A stretch of DNA of 64,000 bases, taken from the NCBI RefSeq assembly GCF_021390595.1, contig NZ_JAJEJR010000002.1, positions 806,001 to 870,000 of the forward strand, written 5' to 3'. Position 1 is the first letter of the stretch. Each line of letters starts with the position of its first letter. This stretch comes from Paraburkholderia sp. HP33-1. GTDB lineage: Bacteria > Pseudomonadota > Gammaproteobacteria > Burkholderiales > Burkholderiaceae. Below are positions 50,602-59,146 of the stretch, piece by piece. The notes below the pieces were generated by a model. The model was not told the origin of the DNA and did not search any database. It worked only from the letters and a program-made list of their open reading frames with translations. Made by a program: the position numbers and the translations under genes.

Positions 50602-51876
50602 ATGAAGCTCGATTCCTACTGGCTCGACACCGCACCGCCCCTGCTTTCGGCGTGCGAGGGTCCGGTCGCGGGCCAGACCGATGTGGTGGTGATCGGCGGC
50701 GGCTTCACCGGACTGTCGGCGGCGCAGGCGTTGGGCAAGCGCGGCGCGACGGTGACCGTGCTCGACGCGGGCCGCATTGGCGGTGGCGCGTCCGGGCGCA
50801 ACGGTGGGCAGGTCAATACCGGGGTCGCACAGGACTTCGTCGCGCTGGTCGCGCAGCTCGGCGTGGAGCGCGCGAGCGCGTGCTACCGCGCGTTCTCTGA
50901 TGCCGTCGACACGGTCGAGCGGCTGATTCGCGAGGAAAGCATCGATTGCAATTACATTGCGACCGGCAAGCTGAAGCTGGCGTCCAAGCCGCATCACCTC
51001 GCGCATCTGGAGAAGACGGCGGAGGCGATTCGCCGTGAAGTCGATTCGGATATCGAACTGATCGACTGCAGCCGTATCCGCAGCGAAATCCAGTCCGACA
51101 GTTTTTACGGTGGGCTGCTGCAGCGGCACGGCGGCCAGATGCACATGGGCAAGTTCGCGGTCGGTCTCGCCGACGCCGCCGTGCGGCGTGGCGCGAAGCT
51201 GTATGAGAACGCTGCCGTCACCGCGATCGTGAAAGATGGCGGCGGCTTTCGCATCACCACGGCGCGCGGCGAAGTGCGCGCGAAGCAGGTGCTGATCGCG
51301 ACCGGTCCGTCGCGGCATGGCCCGTTCGGCTGGTATCGGCGGCGCCTCGCACCGATCGGCTCGTTCATCGTCGTGACGGAGCCCGTGTCGCCGGATTTGC
51401 TGGCGCAAGTGTTCCCGAACCGGCGCGCGTACACCACCACGCGTTTGATGCATAACTACTTCCGCGTGACGCCCGATTCGCGGTTGCTGTTCGGTGGCCG
51501 CGCGCGCTTTACGGCGTCCGAACGGCCGTCCGATGCGAAGAGCGGACGCATCCTGCAAAAAGGCCTGGCCACGATGTTCCCGATGCTCGCGAGCGCGCGC
51601 ATCGACTATTGTTGGGGCGGTCTGGTGGACATGAGCGCCGACCGTCTTCCGCACGCCGGCCAGCACGACGGCATCTATTTTTCGATGGGCTACAGCGGCC
51701 ACGGCACGCAGATGTCGACGCACATGGGCCAGGTGATGGCCGACGTGATGGACGGTCACGAAGACCGGAATCCGTGGCGCGAGACCGAATGGCCCGCGAT
51801 TCCCGGCCACACCGGCAAGCCCTGGTTCCTGCCGCTCGTAGGCACGTATTACCGCATCAAAGACATTTTTTATTGA
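50602..51876 (+). CDS. FAD-dependent amine/amino-acid oxidoreductase (DadA/PuuB-like)
   Basis: A 424-aa DAO-family flavoprotein. VVVIGGGFTGLSAAQAL binds FAD; GRNGGQVNTG and the C-terminal WGGLVDMSADRLPHAGQHDGIYFSMGYSGHGTQMSTHMG match gamma-glutamylputrescine oxidase and related amine oxidases. The upstream motif AAGGAC serves ATG 50602. It probably oxidises a secondary or primary amine to an imine; the aldehyde formed after hydrolysis would feed the dehydrogenase at 48166. No glutamylputrescine synthetase (PuuA) gene is present, so the classic Puu substrate is unlikely to be made locally. Confidence 0.88.
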   Translation: MKLDSYWLDTAPPLLSACEGPVAGQTDVVVIGGGFTGLSAAQALGKRGATVTVLDAGRIGGGASGRNGGQVNTGVAQDFVALVAQLGVERASACYRAFSDAVDTVERLIREESIDCNYIATGKLKLASKPHHLAHLEKTAEAIRREVDSDIELIDCSRIRSEIQSDSFYGGLLQRHGGQMHMGKFAVGLADAAVRRGAKLYENAAVTAIVKDGGGFRITTARGEVRAKQVLIATGPSRHGPFGWYRRRLAPIGSFIVVTEPVSPDLLAQVFPNRRAYTTTRLMHNYFRVTPDSRLLFGGRARFTASERPSDAKSGRILQKGLATMFPMLASARIDYCWGGLVDMSADRLPHAGQHDGIYFSMGYSGHGTQMSTHMGQVMADVMDGHEDRNPWRETEWPAIPGHTGKPWFLPLVGTYYRIKDIFY

Positions 51877-51956
51877 TTTTTCGTTGTTCGACTGGCACTC
51901 AAAACCACGCAGCCACGCCTGCTCAACCTCATTGCTCACCCCCGCGGAGAAGTTCG

Positions 51957-53573
51957 ATGATTAAGGAAAACTCGCAGCATGGCGCTCTTGAACTCGGCAC
52001 CGGGTTGGAGCGATTGACGGCCAGGGGCGCCTCGCGGCGCGACGTGCTGCGCGCGTTGGCCGCAGCCGGCATGATGTCCGTCACGGGCGCTGGTTTGCTG
52101 AGCGCGAGCGGCGCGGCCCTCGCGCAGGCCACGCCGAAGCAGGGCGGCAAGATCCGCGTGGCGACGCAGTCCGCCTCCGCGGCTGATACGCTCGATCCCG
52201 CAAAGGGCTCGCTAAGCACCGATTACGTTCGCGGCTTCATGTTCTACAACTGCCTGACCGAACTCGACTCGCACCTCGGCGCGAAGATGTCGCTGGCGAC
52301 ATCGCTCGATACGAAAGACGCCACCGTATGGGTCGTCAAGCTGCGCAGCGGCGTGCAGTTTCACGACGGCAAGGCGCTCGCGCCGGCCGACGTGGTGTAC
52401 TCGATCATGCGCCACAAGGATCCGGCAACCGCGTCGAAAGCAAAGACGCTCGCCGACCAGATCAAGGAAGTGAAGGCCACCGGCCCGAACGAAGTGACCA
52501 TCACACTGGAAGGTCCGAACGCCGATCTGCCGGTGATTCTTGCCACCTCGCATTTCCAGATCATCAAGGACGGCACCAAGGACTTCAAAACGGCGATCGG
52601 GACCGGCCCGTTCAAGGTCAAGGAATTCTCGCCGGGCGTGCGCACCGTCGGTATCAGAAACGAGAAGTACTGGAAGCCGGGTATGCCGCATCTCGACGAA
52701 ATCGAGCTGATTGGCATTGGCGACGAATCGGCGCGCGTGAACGCGCTGCTTTCGGGCGACGTGCAACTGATCAACGCGCTGACCCCGCGTTCGACCACAC
52801 AGATCAAGAGCGCCGGTGGTTTCTCCGTGCTGGAGACGAAGACCGGTTTGTACACCGACCTGATCGTGCGCGACGAAGGCGGCATTACCGGCAACGACGA
52901 TTTTCGTCGAGGCATGATGTATCTGCAGGACCGCGAGCAGATGCGCCGGGCGATCTTCCAGGGTTACGGCACGATCGGCAACGACCAGCCGATCGATCCG
53001 ACCAATAAGTATTACCTGGCCGGCTTGCCGCAGCGTGCGTTCGATCCGGACAAGGCGAAGTTCTACTTCCAGAAGGCAAAGATCGGCAGCGCGCCGATCC
53101 AGATTTTCGCGTCGCCGGCTGCGGATGGGTCGGTTGAAATGGCGATGTTCCTTCAACAGGTCGCGCCGCAGGCCGGCCTGAATCTGCAGGTGACGCGCGT
53201 GCCGGCCGACGGCTACTGGTCGAACCATTGGATGAAGCATCCGCTCGGCTTCGGCAACGTCAACGCGCGTCCGAGCGCCGACGTGATTTTCACGCAATTC
53301 TTCAAGTCGGACGCACCGTGGAACGAAGCGAACTGGAAAAGCCCGAAATTCGATCAGATGCTGCTGGCCGCGCGCGGGGAACCGGACGAGGTGAAGCGCA
53401 AGAAAATCTATGGCGATATGCAGGTGCTGGTGCATGAGACCGGCGGCATCGGTATTCCGCTGTTTCAGAGTTCGCTCGATGCGTATACGAACAAGCTCAA
53501 GGGCCTCGGCTCTATTCCGCTCGCCGGGCTGATGGGCTTTATGTTCGCGGAAAACGTCTGGCTCGAAACCTGA
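51957..53573 (+). CDS. Tat-exported solute-binding protein, peptide/opine ABC transporter (family 5)
   Basis: A 538-aa DppA/OppA-type binding protein. The N-terminus has the twin-arginine motif SRRDVLRAL at about residues 26-34, a hydrophobic stretch and an ALAQ cleavage site, so it is Tat-dependent, which is unusual for this family but known in Burkholderiales. Family 5 core: LDPAKGSLSTDYVRGFMFYNCLTEL, VKLRSGVQFHDGKALAPADVVYS. It begins 80 bases after the oxidase gene. Two-and-a-half copies of a hairpin repeat separate it from the permease genes. Confidence 0.92.
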   Translation: MIKENSQHGALELGTGLERLTARGASRRDVLRALAAAGMMSVTGAGLLSASGAALAQATPKQGGKIRVATQSASAADTLDPAKGSLSTDYVRGFMFYNCLTELDSHLGAKMSLATSLDTKDATVWVVKLRSGVQFHDGKALAPADVVYSIMRHKDPATASKAKTLADQIKEVKATGPNEVTITLEGPNADLPVILATSHFQIIKDGTKDFKTAIGTGPFKVKEFSPGVRTVGIRNEKYWKPGMPHLDEIELIGIGDESARVNALLSGDVQLINALTPRSTTQIKSAGGFSVLETKTGLYTDLIVRDEGGITGNDDFRRGMMYLQDREQMRRAIFQGYGTIGNDQPIDPTNKYYLAGLPQRAFDPDKAKFYFQKAKIGSAPIQIFASPAADGSVEMAMFLQQVAPQAGLNLQVTRVPADGYWSNHWMKHPLGFGNVNARPSADVIFTQFFKSDAPWNEANWKSPKFDQMLLAARGEPDEVKRKKIYGDMQVLVHETGGIGIPLFQSSLDAYTNKLKGLGSIPLAGLMGFMFAENVWLET

Positions 53574-53591
53574 GCTGGGCTTGTTGGTGCT

Positions 53592-53710
53592 GGTCGACAG
53601 CTTTGCATGGGATCAGAGTAAGTGCTGAAGCACTAACTCTGGTCGACAGCTTTGCATGGGATCAGAGTAAGCGCTAAAGCGCTAACTCTGATCGACAGCT
53701 TTGCATGGGA
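53592..53710 (+). repeat. 49-bp tandem repeat with conserved hairpins, 2.4 copies
   Basis: Unit 1 is 53592-53640, unit 2 is 53641-53689, and a partial third copy is 53690-53710. Each full unit has the invariant part TCGACAGCTTTGCATGGGA and then a hairpin: AGAGTAAGTGCT/AGCACTAACTCT in unit 1 and AGAGTAAGCGCT/AGCGCTAACTCT in unit 2. The T-to-C and A-to-G changes are on opposite arms and keep pairing. In unit 2 the arm extends to GATCAGAGT/ACTCTGATC. The array ends just before the permease ribosome site (AAGGAGG at about 53710). Confidence 0.75.
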
Positions 53711-53723
53711 AGGAGGGGTCTTG

Positions 53724-54677
53724 ATGAAAGCACATGCGCAACGTCTCATCGCCGCGCGACTCGGCCTCGCGCTGCTCACCTTGCTGCTCGTGTCGGCGGT
53801 GGTGTTCGCCATCACCGGCCTGCTTCCCGGCGACGCGGCCCAGCAGGCGCTCGGCCAGGCGGCGACCCCGGAAGCCGTGACCGCCTTGCGACATCAGTTC
53901 GGTCTCGACCAGCCCGCGCTGCAACGCTACTTCGTGTGGCTCCTCCATGTGCTCAGCGGCAACTTCGGCACCTCGCTGTCGAACAACCTGCCCGTCAGCC
54001 AACTGATCGCGACGCGTCTGCCCAACTCGCTGGTGCTCGCCGGTCTCACGGCGCTGGTCTCGGTGCCGGTCGCGCTGATGATCGGTATTTCGTCGGCGAT
54101 GTTTCGCGGCTCGCTGCTCGACCGCACACTCAATGTGCTGACGCTTTCCACAGTGGCCGTCCCGGAATTCCTGATCGCGACGATCGCCGTGCTGATCTTC
54201 GCCGTCAAGCTGCGCTGGCTGCCAGCGCTCTCCTATCTGTCTGAAGTGCATTCGTTCGGTGCGCTGCTGCGCATCTACGCGATGCCGGTGATGACACTGT
54301 GCTGCGTGCTTGTCGCGCAGATGGCGCGCATGACGCGCGCCGCGGTGCTCGACCAGCTCAATGCGTCGTACGTGGAAATGGCTTTGCTCAAGGGCGCCTC
54401 GCCGGTCCGCGTGGTGTGGCGGCATGTGCTGCCGAACACCATCGGCCCGATCGCCAACGCCGTGGCACTGAGCCTGTCGTACCTGTTCGGCGGCGTGGTG
54501 ATCGTCGAGTCGATCTTCAACTATCCCGGCCTTGCGAGTCTGATGGTGGACGCGGTGACCAACCGCGACATGCCGCTCGTGCAGGGCTGCGTGATGGTGT
54601 TCTGCGCGGCGTATCTCGCGCTCGTGCTGATCGCCGACCTGTGTCAAATCCTCTCCAACCCGAGGCTGCGTCGATGA
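53724..54677 (+). CDS. Peptide/opine ABC transporter permease (DppB-like)
   Basis: A 317-aa inner-membrane permease with six helices. RLGLALLTLLLVSAVVFAITGLLPGDAA is the usual DppB start, followed by the ATPase-contact loop VEMALLKGASPVRVVWRHVLPN. ATG 53724 follows AAGGAGG; the frame stays open upstream into the repeat array but without a gene. Its stop overlaps the next permease (ATGA). Confidence 0.93.
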   Translation: MKAHAQRLIAARLGLALLTLLLVSAVVFAITGLLPGDAAQQALGQAATPEAVTALRHQFGLDQPALQRYFVWLLHVLSGNFGTSLSNNLPVSQLIATRLPNSLVLAGLTALVSVPVALMIGISSAMFRGSLLDRTLNVLTLSTVAVPEFLIATIAVLIFAVKLRWLPALSYLSEVHSFGALLRIYAMPVMTLCCVLVAQMARMTRAAVLDQLNASYVEMALLKGASPVRVVWRHVLPNTIGPIANAVALSLSYLFGGVVIVESIFNYPGLASLMVDAVTNRDMPLVQGCVMVFCAAYLALVLIADLCQILSNPRLRR

Positions 54678-55624
54678 TGAGCCAATCTACCAATCCCCAC
54701 CACGTTCCTCACGCGACCACGGAGCTGTACGACGTGCGCCGCGACGAAGTGGTCGTCGCGCCCGCGCCGGTGGAAGCGGCGGCGCTTAAACACGGCATGC
54801 TCAAACGGCTCGTGCACCGCTTCTCCGTGCTCGGCTTGATCGGCCTGTTGATGGTGTCGTTCTGGCTGCTGGTCGCGTTCATCGGACCATTGGTCGCGCC
54901 GTACCAGGGCGGCACGCTGACCTCGACGGAAATCTTCGGCCGCTACAGCGCGGCCTATCCGCTTGGCACCGACTATCTCGGCCGCGACATGCTCAGCCGG
55001 ATTCTCTACGGCGCGCGCTACACGGTCGGCCTCGCGCTCGCCGCGGCGGTGCTCGCCAGCGTGATCGGCACGTTCTTCGGCCTGCTCGCGGCGGTGTCGG
55101 GCCGTTGGGTCGACGAAATCCTGAGCCGTCTGTTCGACGCTCTTATTTCGATCCCGAGCAAGGTGCTCGCGCTCGTCGTGATCGCCGCGTTCGGTTCGTC
55201 GATTCCGATGCTGACGGCAGTCGCCGCATTGGCCTACATTCCCGGCGCGTTCCGCATTTCGCGCTCGCTGGCGGTGAACCTGATGGGCCTCGAATACGTG
55301 CAGGTGGCGCGAGCGCGCGGCGAAGGCATCTTCTATATTGCACGCGTCGAAGTGCTACCCAACATGATTCATCCGATGCTCGCCGATTTCGGCTTGCGCT
55401 TCGTGTTCATCGTGCTGCTACTGAGCGGGCTGAGCTTCCTCGGTCTCGGCGTGCAGCCGCCGAACGCCGACTGGGGATCGCTCGTGCGCGAGAACATCGG
55501 CGGCTTGTCGGAAGGCGCGCCCGCCGTGCTGATGCCGGCCGTCGCGATTGCGACGCTGACCATCGGCATGAATCTGCTGATCGACAACCTGCGGCGGCGC
55601 AGCCGTAGCCACGGAGGTGCGTGA
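54674..55624 (+). CDS. Peptide/opine ABC transporter permease (DppC-like)
   Basis: A 316-aa permease with a 45-residue hydrophilic N-terminus before the first helix (LGLIGLLMVSFWLLVAFIGPLVAPY). YPLGTDYLGRDMLSRILYGARY and EYVQVARARGEGIFYIARVEVLPN are DppC signatures. It overlaps both neighbours and forms the channel with the DppB-like protein. Confidence 0.93.
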   Translation: MMSQSTNPHHVPHATTELYDVRRDEVVVAPAPVEAAALKHGMLKRLVHRFSVLGLIGLLMVSFWLLVAFIGPLVAPYQGGTLTSTEIFGRYSAAYPLGTDYLGRDMLSRILYGARYTVGLALAAAVLASVIGTFFGLLAAVSGRWVDEILSRLFDALISIPSKVLALVVIAAFGSSIPMLTAVAALAYIPGAFRISRSLAVNLMGLEYVQVARARGEGIFYIARVEVLPNMIHPMLADFGLRFVFIVLLLSGLSFLGLGVQPPNADWGSLVRENIGGLSEGAPAVLMPAVAIATLTIGMNLLIDNLRRRSRSHGGA

Positions 55625-57468
55625 TGGCTGATCGGGACATGATCGAAGTGAAGGGCCTGAGAGTCGTCGCGGGTGTTGCGCCGGGGCCGGTGACGGAGAT
55701 CGTCAAGGGGGTCGATTTTTCGGTGAAGAAGGGCGAAGTGCTCGCGCTGATCGGCGAGTCCGGTTCGGGCAAGACCACGATCGCACTGTCGCTGCTCGGC
55801 TATGCGCGTTCGGGCTGCGCGATCAGCGGCGGCTCGGTGCGCATCGGCGAGCTCGACGTGTTGTCGCTCGACGCGAAGGGGCGTCGCGCGTTGCGGGCGC
55901 GCACGGTCGCGTATGTCGCACAGAGCGCGTCGGCCGGTTTCAATCCCGCGCGCACGATCATGGATCAGGTCACAGAACCGGCGCTGCTGCATCACCTGAT
56001 GACGAAGGAGGCCGCGCGCGCCAAAGCGATCGGACTGTTCCGCTCGCTCGCGCTACCCGCGCCGGAAACGATCGGCGAGCGTTATCCGCACCAGGTGTCG
56101 GGCGGCCAGTTGCAGCGTTTGATGGCGGCGATGGCGTTGATCACCGATCCGGCCGTCGTGGTGTTCGACGAGCCGACCACCGCGCTCGACGTCACCACGC
56201 AGATCGAAGTACTGGCGGCCTTCAAGAGGGTGGTGCGCGAACTCGGCACCACGGCCGTGTACGTGTCGCACGATCTGGCGGTGGTCGCGCAGATGGCTGA
56301 CCGCATCGTCGTGTTGAACGGCGGCGCGGTGAAGGAAAATGGCGCGGTCACGCAGGTGCTCGACGCGCCGGTGGATGCGTACACGCGCCAATTGCTGGCC
56401 GCGACACGCCGCCCCGAAGCCGCGCTGGCGTTGCCGCAAGACCTCGGCAAACACGTGCCGCCGTTGCTGGAAATTCGCGGACTTTCCGCGGGTTATGGCC
56501 GCATCGACCGCCAGGGTGCGCCAGCCGTACGCGTGCTCGACGACGTCAGCCTGTCCATCCCGCGTGGCAGCACGCTCGGCGTGATCGGCGAATCGGGCTC
56601 CGGCAAGACTACGCTTGCGCGCGTGGTGGCCGGCCTAGTCGACAGGGCGCGCGGCGACGTGCTGTTCAACGGCGAGCCGCTGCCCTCACAAATTTCGCGG
56701 CGGACCCCGGAGCAGTATCGGCAGATCCAGATCGTGTTTCAGAACGCCGACACGGCGCTCAATCCGAGTCATTCGATCGCCGATATCCTGGCACGGCCGC
56801 TCGCGTTCTATCACCATCTGCGTGGAACGGCCGCGAACAAACGCATGCTGGAACTGCTCGATCTGGTGAAGCTGCCGGCGTCCATCGCGACACGCACGCC
56901 GGCCGGACTGTCGGGCGGCCAGAAGCAGCGCGTGAATCTGGCGCGTGCGCTCGCCGCCGATCCCGCGTTGATTCTGTGCGACGAAGTGACTTCCGCGCTC
57001 GACACGGTGGTGGGCGCCGCGATCCTCGATCTGCTCGCCGAGTTGAGGCGCGAACTGGAGGTGTCGTACATGTTCATCAGCCACGACATTTCCACCGTGC
57101 GCGCGATCTGCGACGAAGTGATAGTGCTGTACGCAGGGCATCGCGTGGAAGCGGGGCAACGCGACGTGCTCGCGGCGCCGCCGTATCACCCGTACACCGG
57201 CTTGCTGGTCGATTCCGTGCCGGCCTTGAAGCCCGGCTGGCTCGATGCGCGACGCGGCATGGTCGCCACCATTTTGCCGGCGATGGGCGAAAGCGCCGAC
57301 GTGGCCGAGCTGTGTTCGTTTCGCGCGCGCTGTCCGGTACGTATCGACGGCAAGTGCAACTTGACGCCACCGTCGCTAAAGAAGCTGCCTTCGGGCGCGG
57401 AGATTCTGTGCCACCATCCGGCCGCCGAACTGAGCCGGTTGCAGACCGTGGAGGCGACCCCGGCATGA
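55624..57468 (+). CDS. Fused double ATPase of the peptide/opine ABC transporter (DppD-DppF type)
   Basis: A 614-aa protein that joins two ATPase domains. Domain 1: Walker A GESGSGKTT near residue 41, signature VSGGQLQRLMAAM, Walker B VVVFDEPTTALD. Domain 2 (from about 280): Walker A GESGSGKTT, signature LSGGQKQRVNLARAL, Walker B LILCDEVTSALD. The C-terminal oligopeptide/dipeptide extension with cysteines (CSFRARCPVRIDGKC) is present once, at the end. One-base overlap with the permease before and ATGA with the ferredoxin-like gene after show that uptake and oxidation are one operon. Confidence 0.94.
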   Translation: MADRDMIEVKGLRVVAGVAPGPVTEIVKGVDFSVKKGEVLALIGESGSGKTTIALSLLGYARSGCAISGGSVRIGELDVLSLDAKGRRALRARTVAYVAQSASAGFNPARTIMDQVTEPALLHHLMTKEAARAKAIGLFRSLALPAPETIGERYPHQVSGGQLQRLMAAMALITDPAVVVFDEPTTALDVTTQIEVLAAFKRVVRELGTTAVYVSHDLAVVAQMADRIVVLNGGAVKENGAVTQVLDAPVDAYTRQLLAATRRPEAALALPQDLGKHVPPLLEIRGLSAGYGRIDRQGAPAVRVLDDVSLSIPRGSTLGVIGESGSGKTTLARVVAGLVDRARGDVLFNGEPLPSQISRRTPEQYRQIQIVFQNADTALNPSHSIADILARPLAFYHHLRGTAANKRMLELLDLVKLPASIATRTPAGLSGGQKQRVNLARALAADPALILCDEVTSALDTVVGAAILDLLAELRRELEVSYMFISHDISTVRAICDEVIVLYAGHRVEAGQRDVLAAPPYHPYTGLLVDSVPALKPGWLDARRGMVATILPAMGESADVAELCSFRARCPVRIDGKCNLTPPSLKKLPSGAEILCHHPAAELSRLQTVEATPA

Positions 57469-57779
57469 GCGGACGATTTGTACGCCTCGCGGAAACGGGC
57501 CGCAAGACCTTTCCGATTATCGTGGACGGCATCGTACGCGAGGCCGCCGAAGGCGACACGCTGATGGTCGCTTTGCTCACCGGCACGGGCACCTTGCGCG
57601 ACTCCGAATTCGGCGACGGCCGGCGCGCCGGATTCTGTCTGATGGGCGCCTGCCAGGACTGCTGGGTATGGACCGCACAAGGTGACCGCGTGCGCGCATG
57701 CAGCACGGCGGCGATGCCGGGCATGTCGATCGTCACGAAGCTGGCCGAAGCCGCGGAGGGTGTATGGCCCCGCGGGTAG
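57465..57779 (+). CDS. [2Fe-2S] small subunit of an amine dehydrogenase (HcnA/LhpF-like)
   Basis: A 104-aa ferredoxin-like subunit. The cysteines GFCLMGACQDCWVW and RACSTAAMPGM supply the four cluster ligands in the plant-type pattern C-x4-C-x2-C...C. It is homologous to HcnA of hydrogen cyanide synthase and the small subunits of hydroxyproline and opine dehydrogenases. Starts inside the ATPase stop; its end overlaps the next gene by 16 bases. Confidence 0.9.
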   Translation: MSGRFVRLAETGRKTFPIIVDGIVREAAEGDTLMVALLTGTGTLRDSEFGDGRRAGFCLMGACQDCWVWTAQGDRVRACSTAAMPGMSIVTKLAEAAEGVWPRG

Positions 57780-59146
57780 TCGTCATCGGGGCCGGGCCGG
57801 CGGGCGTGCGCGCCGCGCAGGCGCTCGTCGAAGCGGGGCTGCGGCCTGTCGTGGTCGACGAAGGGCGGCGTGACGGCGGGCAGATTTATCGGCGGCAGCC
57901 GGAAGGTTTTTCTCGCAGCTATGAGACGCTTTATGGCACCGAGGCCGACCGCGCCGCGTCGTTGCATCAGAGCTTCGATGCATTGAAGAGCCGCATCGAC
58001 TACCTGCCTGAAACACTGGTCTGGAACATTTCGCCGAACACGGTACATCTTGTGACCGGCACGCGGTATCACACGCTTGCGTTCGACGCGCTGATCGTCT
58101 GCAGCGGCGCGACGGACAGGCTGATGCCGGTCAAGGGCTGGCACCACGCGGGCACTTATAGCCTCGGTGGCGCGCAGGTCGCGCTGAAATCGCAGGGCTG
58201 CGTGATCGGCTCGCGCGTCGTGATGATGGGCAGCGGGCCGCTTCTGTATCTGGTGGCCGCGCAGTACGTGAAGGCAGGCGCACAGGTTGCCGCGGTGCTC
58301 GACACCTCGACGTTGATGCAGCGCGTGGCCGCGTTGCCGCGCCTACTGGCGATTCCCGCCGCACTCAGAAAGGGCATCGTGTTGACGCGCGTGCTGGCCG
58401 CCGCTCGCGTGCCGGTTCATCACGGCGTGCAGCCGCTCGAGATCAAGGGCTCGCCGCAAGACGGCGTAAGTTCGGTCGAGGTCGCACTGCACAGCGGCAA
58501 GCGTCTCGAACTGACGTGCGACGCGATTGCGCTCGGCTACCACCTACGGCCCGAGACGCAACTCGCGGACCTCGCGGGTTGCCGGTTCCTGTTCGACGAG
58601 GACGCGCAACAGTGGCTTCCTCAAATCGACGCCGACGGCCGCAGCAGCGTCAAGGGCGTCTATCTCGCGGGCGACGGCGCACGCGTGCGCGGCGCCGACG
58701 CGGCGGAACGCTCCGGCCGTCTTGCGGCGCTGGCGGCTTTGCAGGATCACGGTGTACCGGTCAACGGCGTGGAGCGCTTGCGCGCCGAACTCGTGCGCTT
58801 CACGTGTTTTGCCGCGGGTTTGCGCAAAGCCTTTCCGTGGCCGGCGAAATTCGCGACGTCACTGCCTGACGAAACGATTGTTTGCCGTTGCGAGGCGATC
58901 ACGGCGGGCGAACTGCGCCGCGTGGTGCGGGCGACCGGCGCTAAAGAGGCCAATCGCGCAAAGGCGTTTTCTCGCGTCGGCATGGGCCGTTGCCAGGGGC
59001 GCTATTGTGGCCACGCGGGTGCCGAAATCATCGCGGCGGCGGCGAGTGTGCCGCTGTCGTCAGTGGGACGGCTGCGCGGCCAGGCGCCGGTCAAACCGCT
59101 ACCCGTGGCGCTTACCGAAGGGGTGAGCGACGAGGTGATCGAATGA
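57764..59146 (+). CDS. FAD/NAD-type alpha subunit of an amine dehydrogenase (HcnB/LhpE/OoxA-like)
   Basis: A 460-aa flavoprotein with FAD motif VVVIGAGPAGVRAAQAL at the N-terminus, a second nucleotide motif RVVMMGSGPLLYLVAAQ near residue 155, and a C-terminal BFD-like [2Fe-2S] region with IVCRCEAIT and GRCQGRYCG. This is the diagnostic architecture of HcnB/OoxA subunits. The start ATG 57764 follows GGAGGG inside the previous gene. It probably moves electrons from the substrate-oxidising subunit to the quinone pool or another carrier. Confidence 0.9.
   Translation: MAPRVVVIGAGPAGVRAAQALVEAGLRPVVVDEGRRDGGQIYRRQPEGFSRSYETLYGTEADRAASLHQSFDALKSRIDYLPETLVWNISPNTVHLVTGTRYHTLAFDALIVCSGATDRLMPVKGWHHAGTYSLGGAQVALKSQGCVIGSRVVMMGSGPLLYLVAAQYVKAGAQVAAVLDTSTLMQRVAALPRLLAIPAALRKGIVLTRVLAAARVPVHHGVQPLEIKGSPQDGVSSVEVALHSGKRLELTCDAIALGYHLRPETQLADLAGCRFLFDEDAQQWLPQIDADGRSSVKGVYLAGDGARVRGADAAERSGRLAALAALQDHGVPVNGVERLRAELVRFTCFAAGLRKAFPWPAKFATSLPDETIVCRCEAITAGELRRVVRATGAKEANRAKAFSRVGMGRCQGRYCGHAGAEIIAAAASVPLSSVGRLRGQAPVKPLPVALTEGVSDEVIE

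Noticed and set aside
50587..51939. 450-codon minus-strand frame opposite the DadA/PuuB-like gene
   Set aside because: Antisense mirror of a clear flavoprotein; His/Arg-rich with no domain.
53592..53710. Possible CRISPR array
   Set aside because: The units are directly adjacent with no spacers, and only 2.4 copies exist; the pattern is a tandem hairpin repeat.
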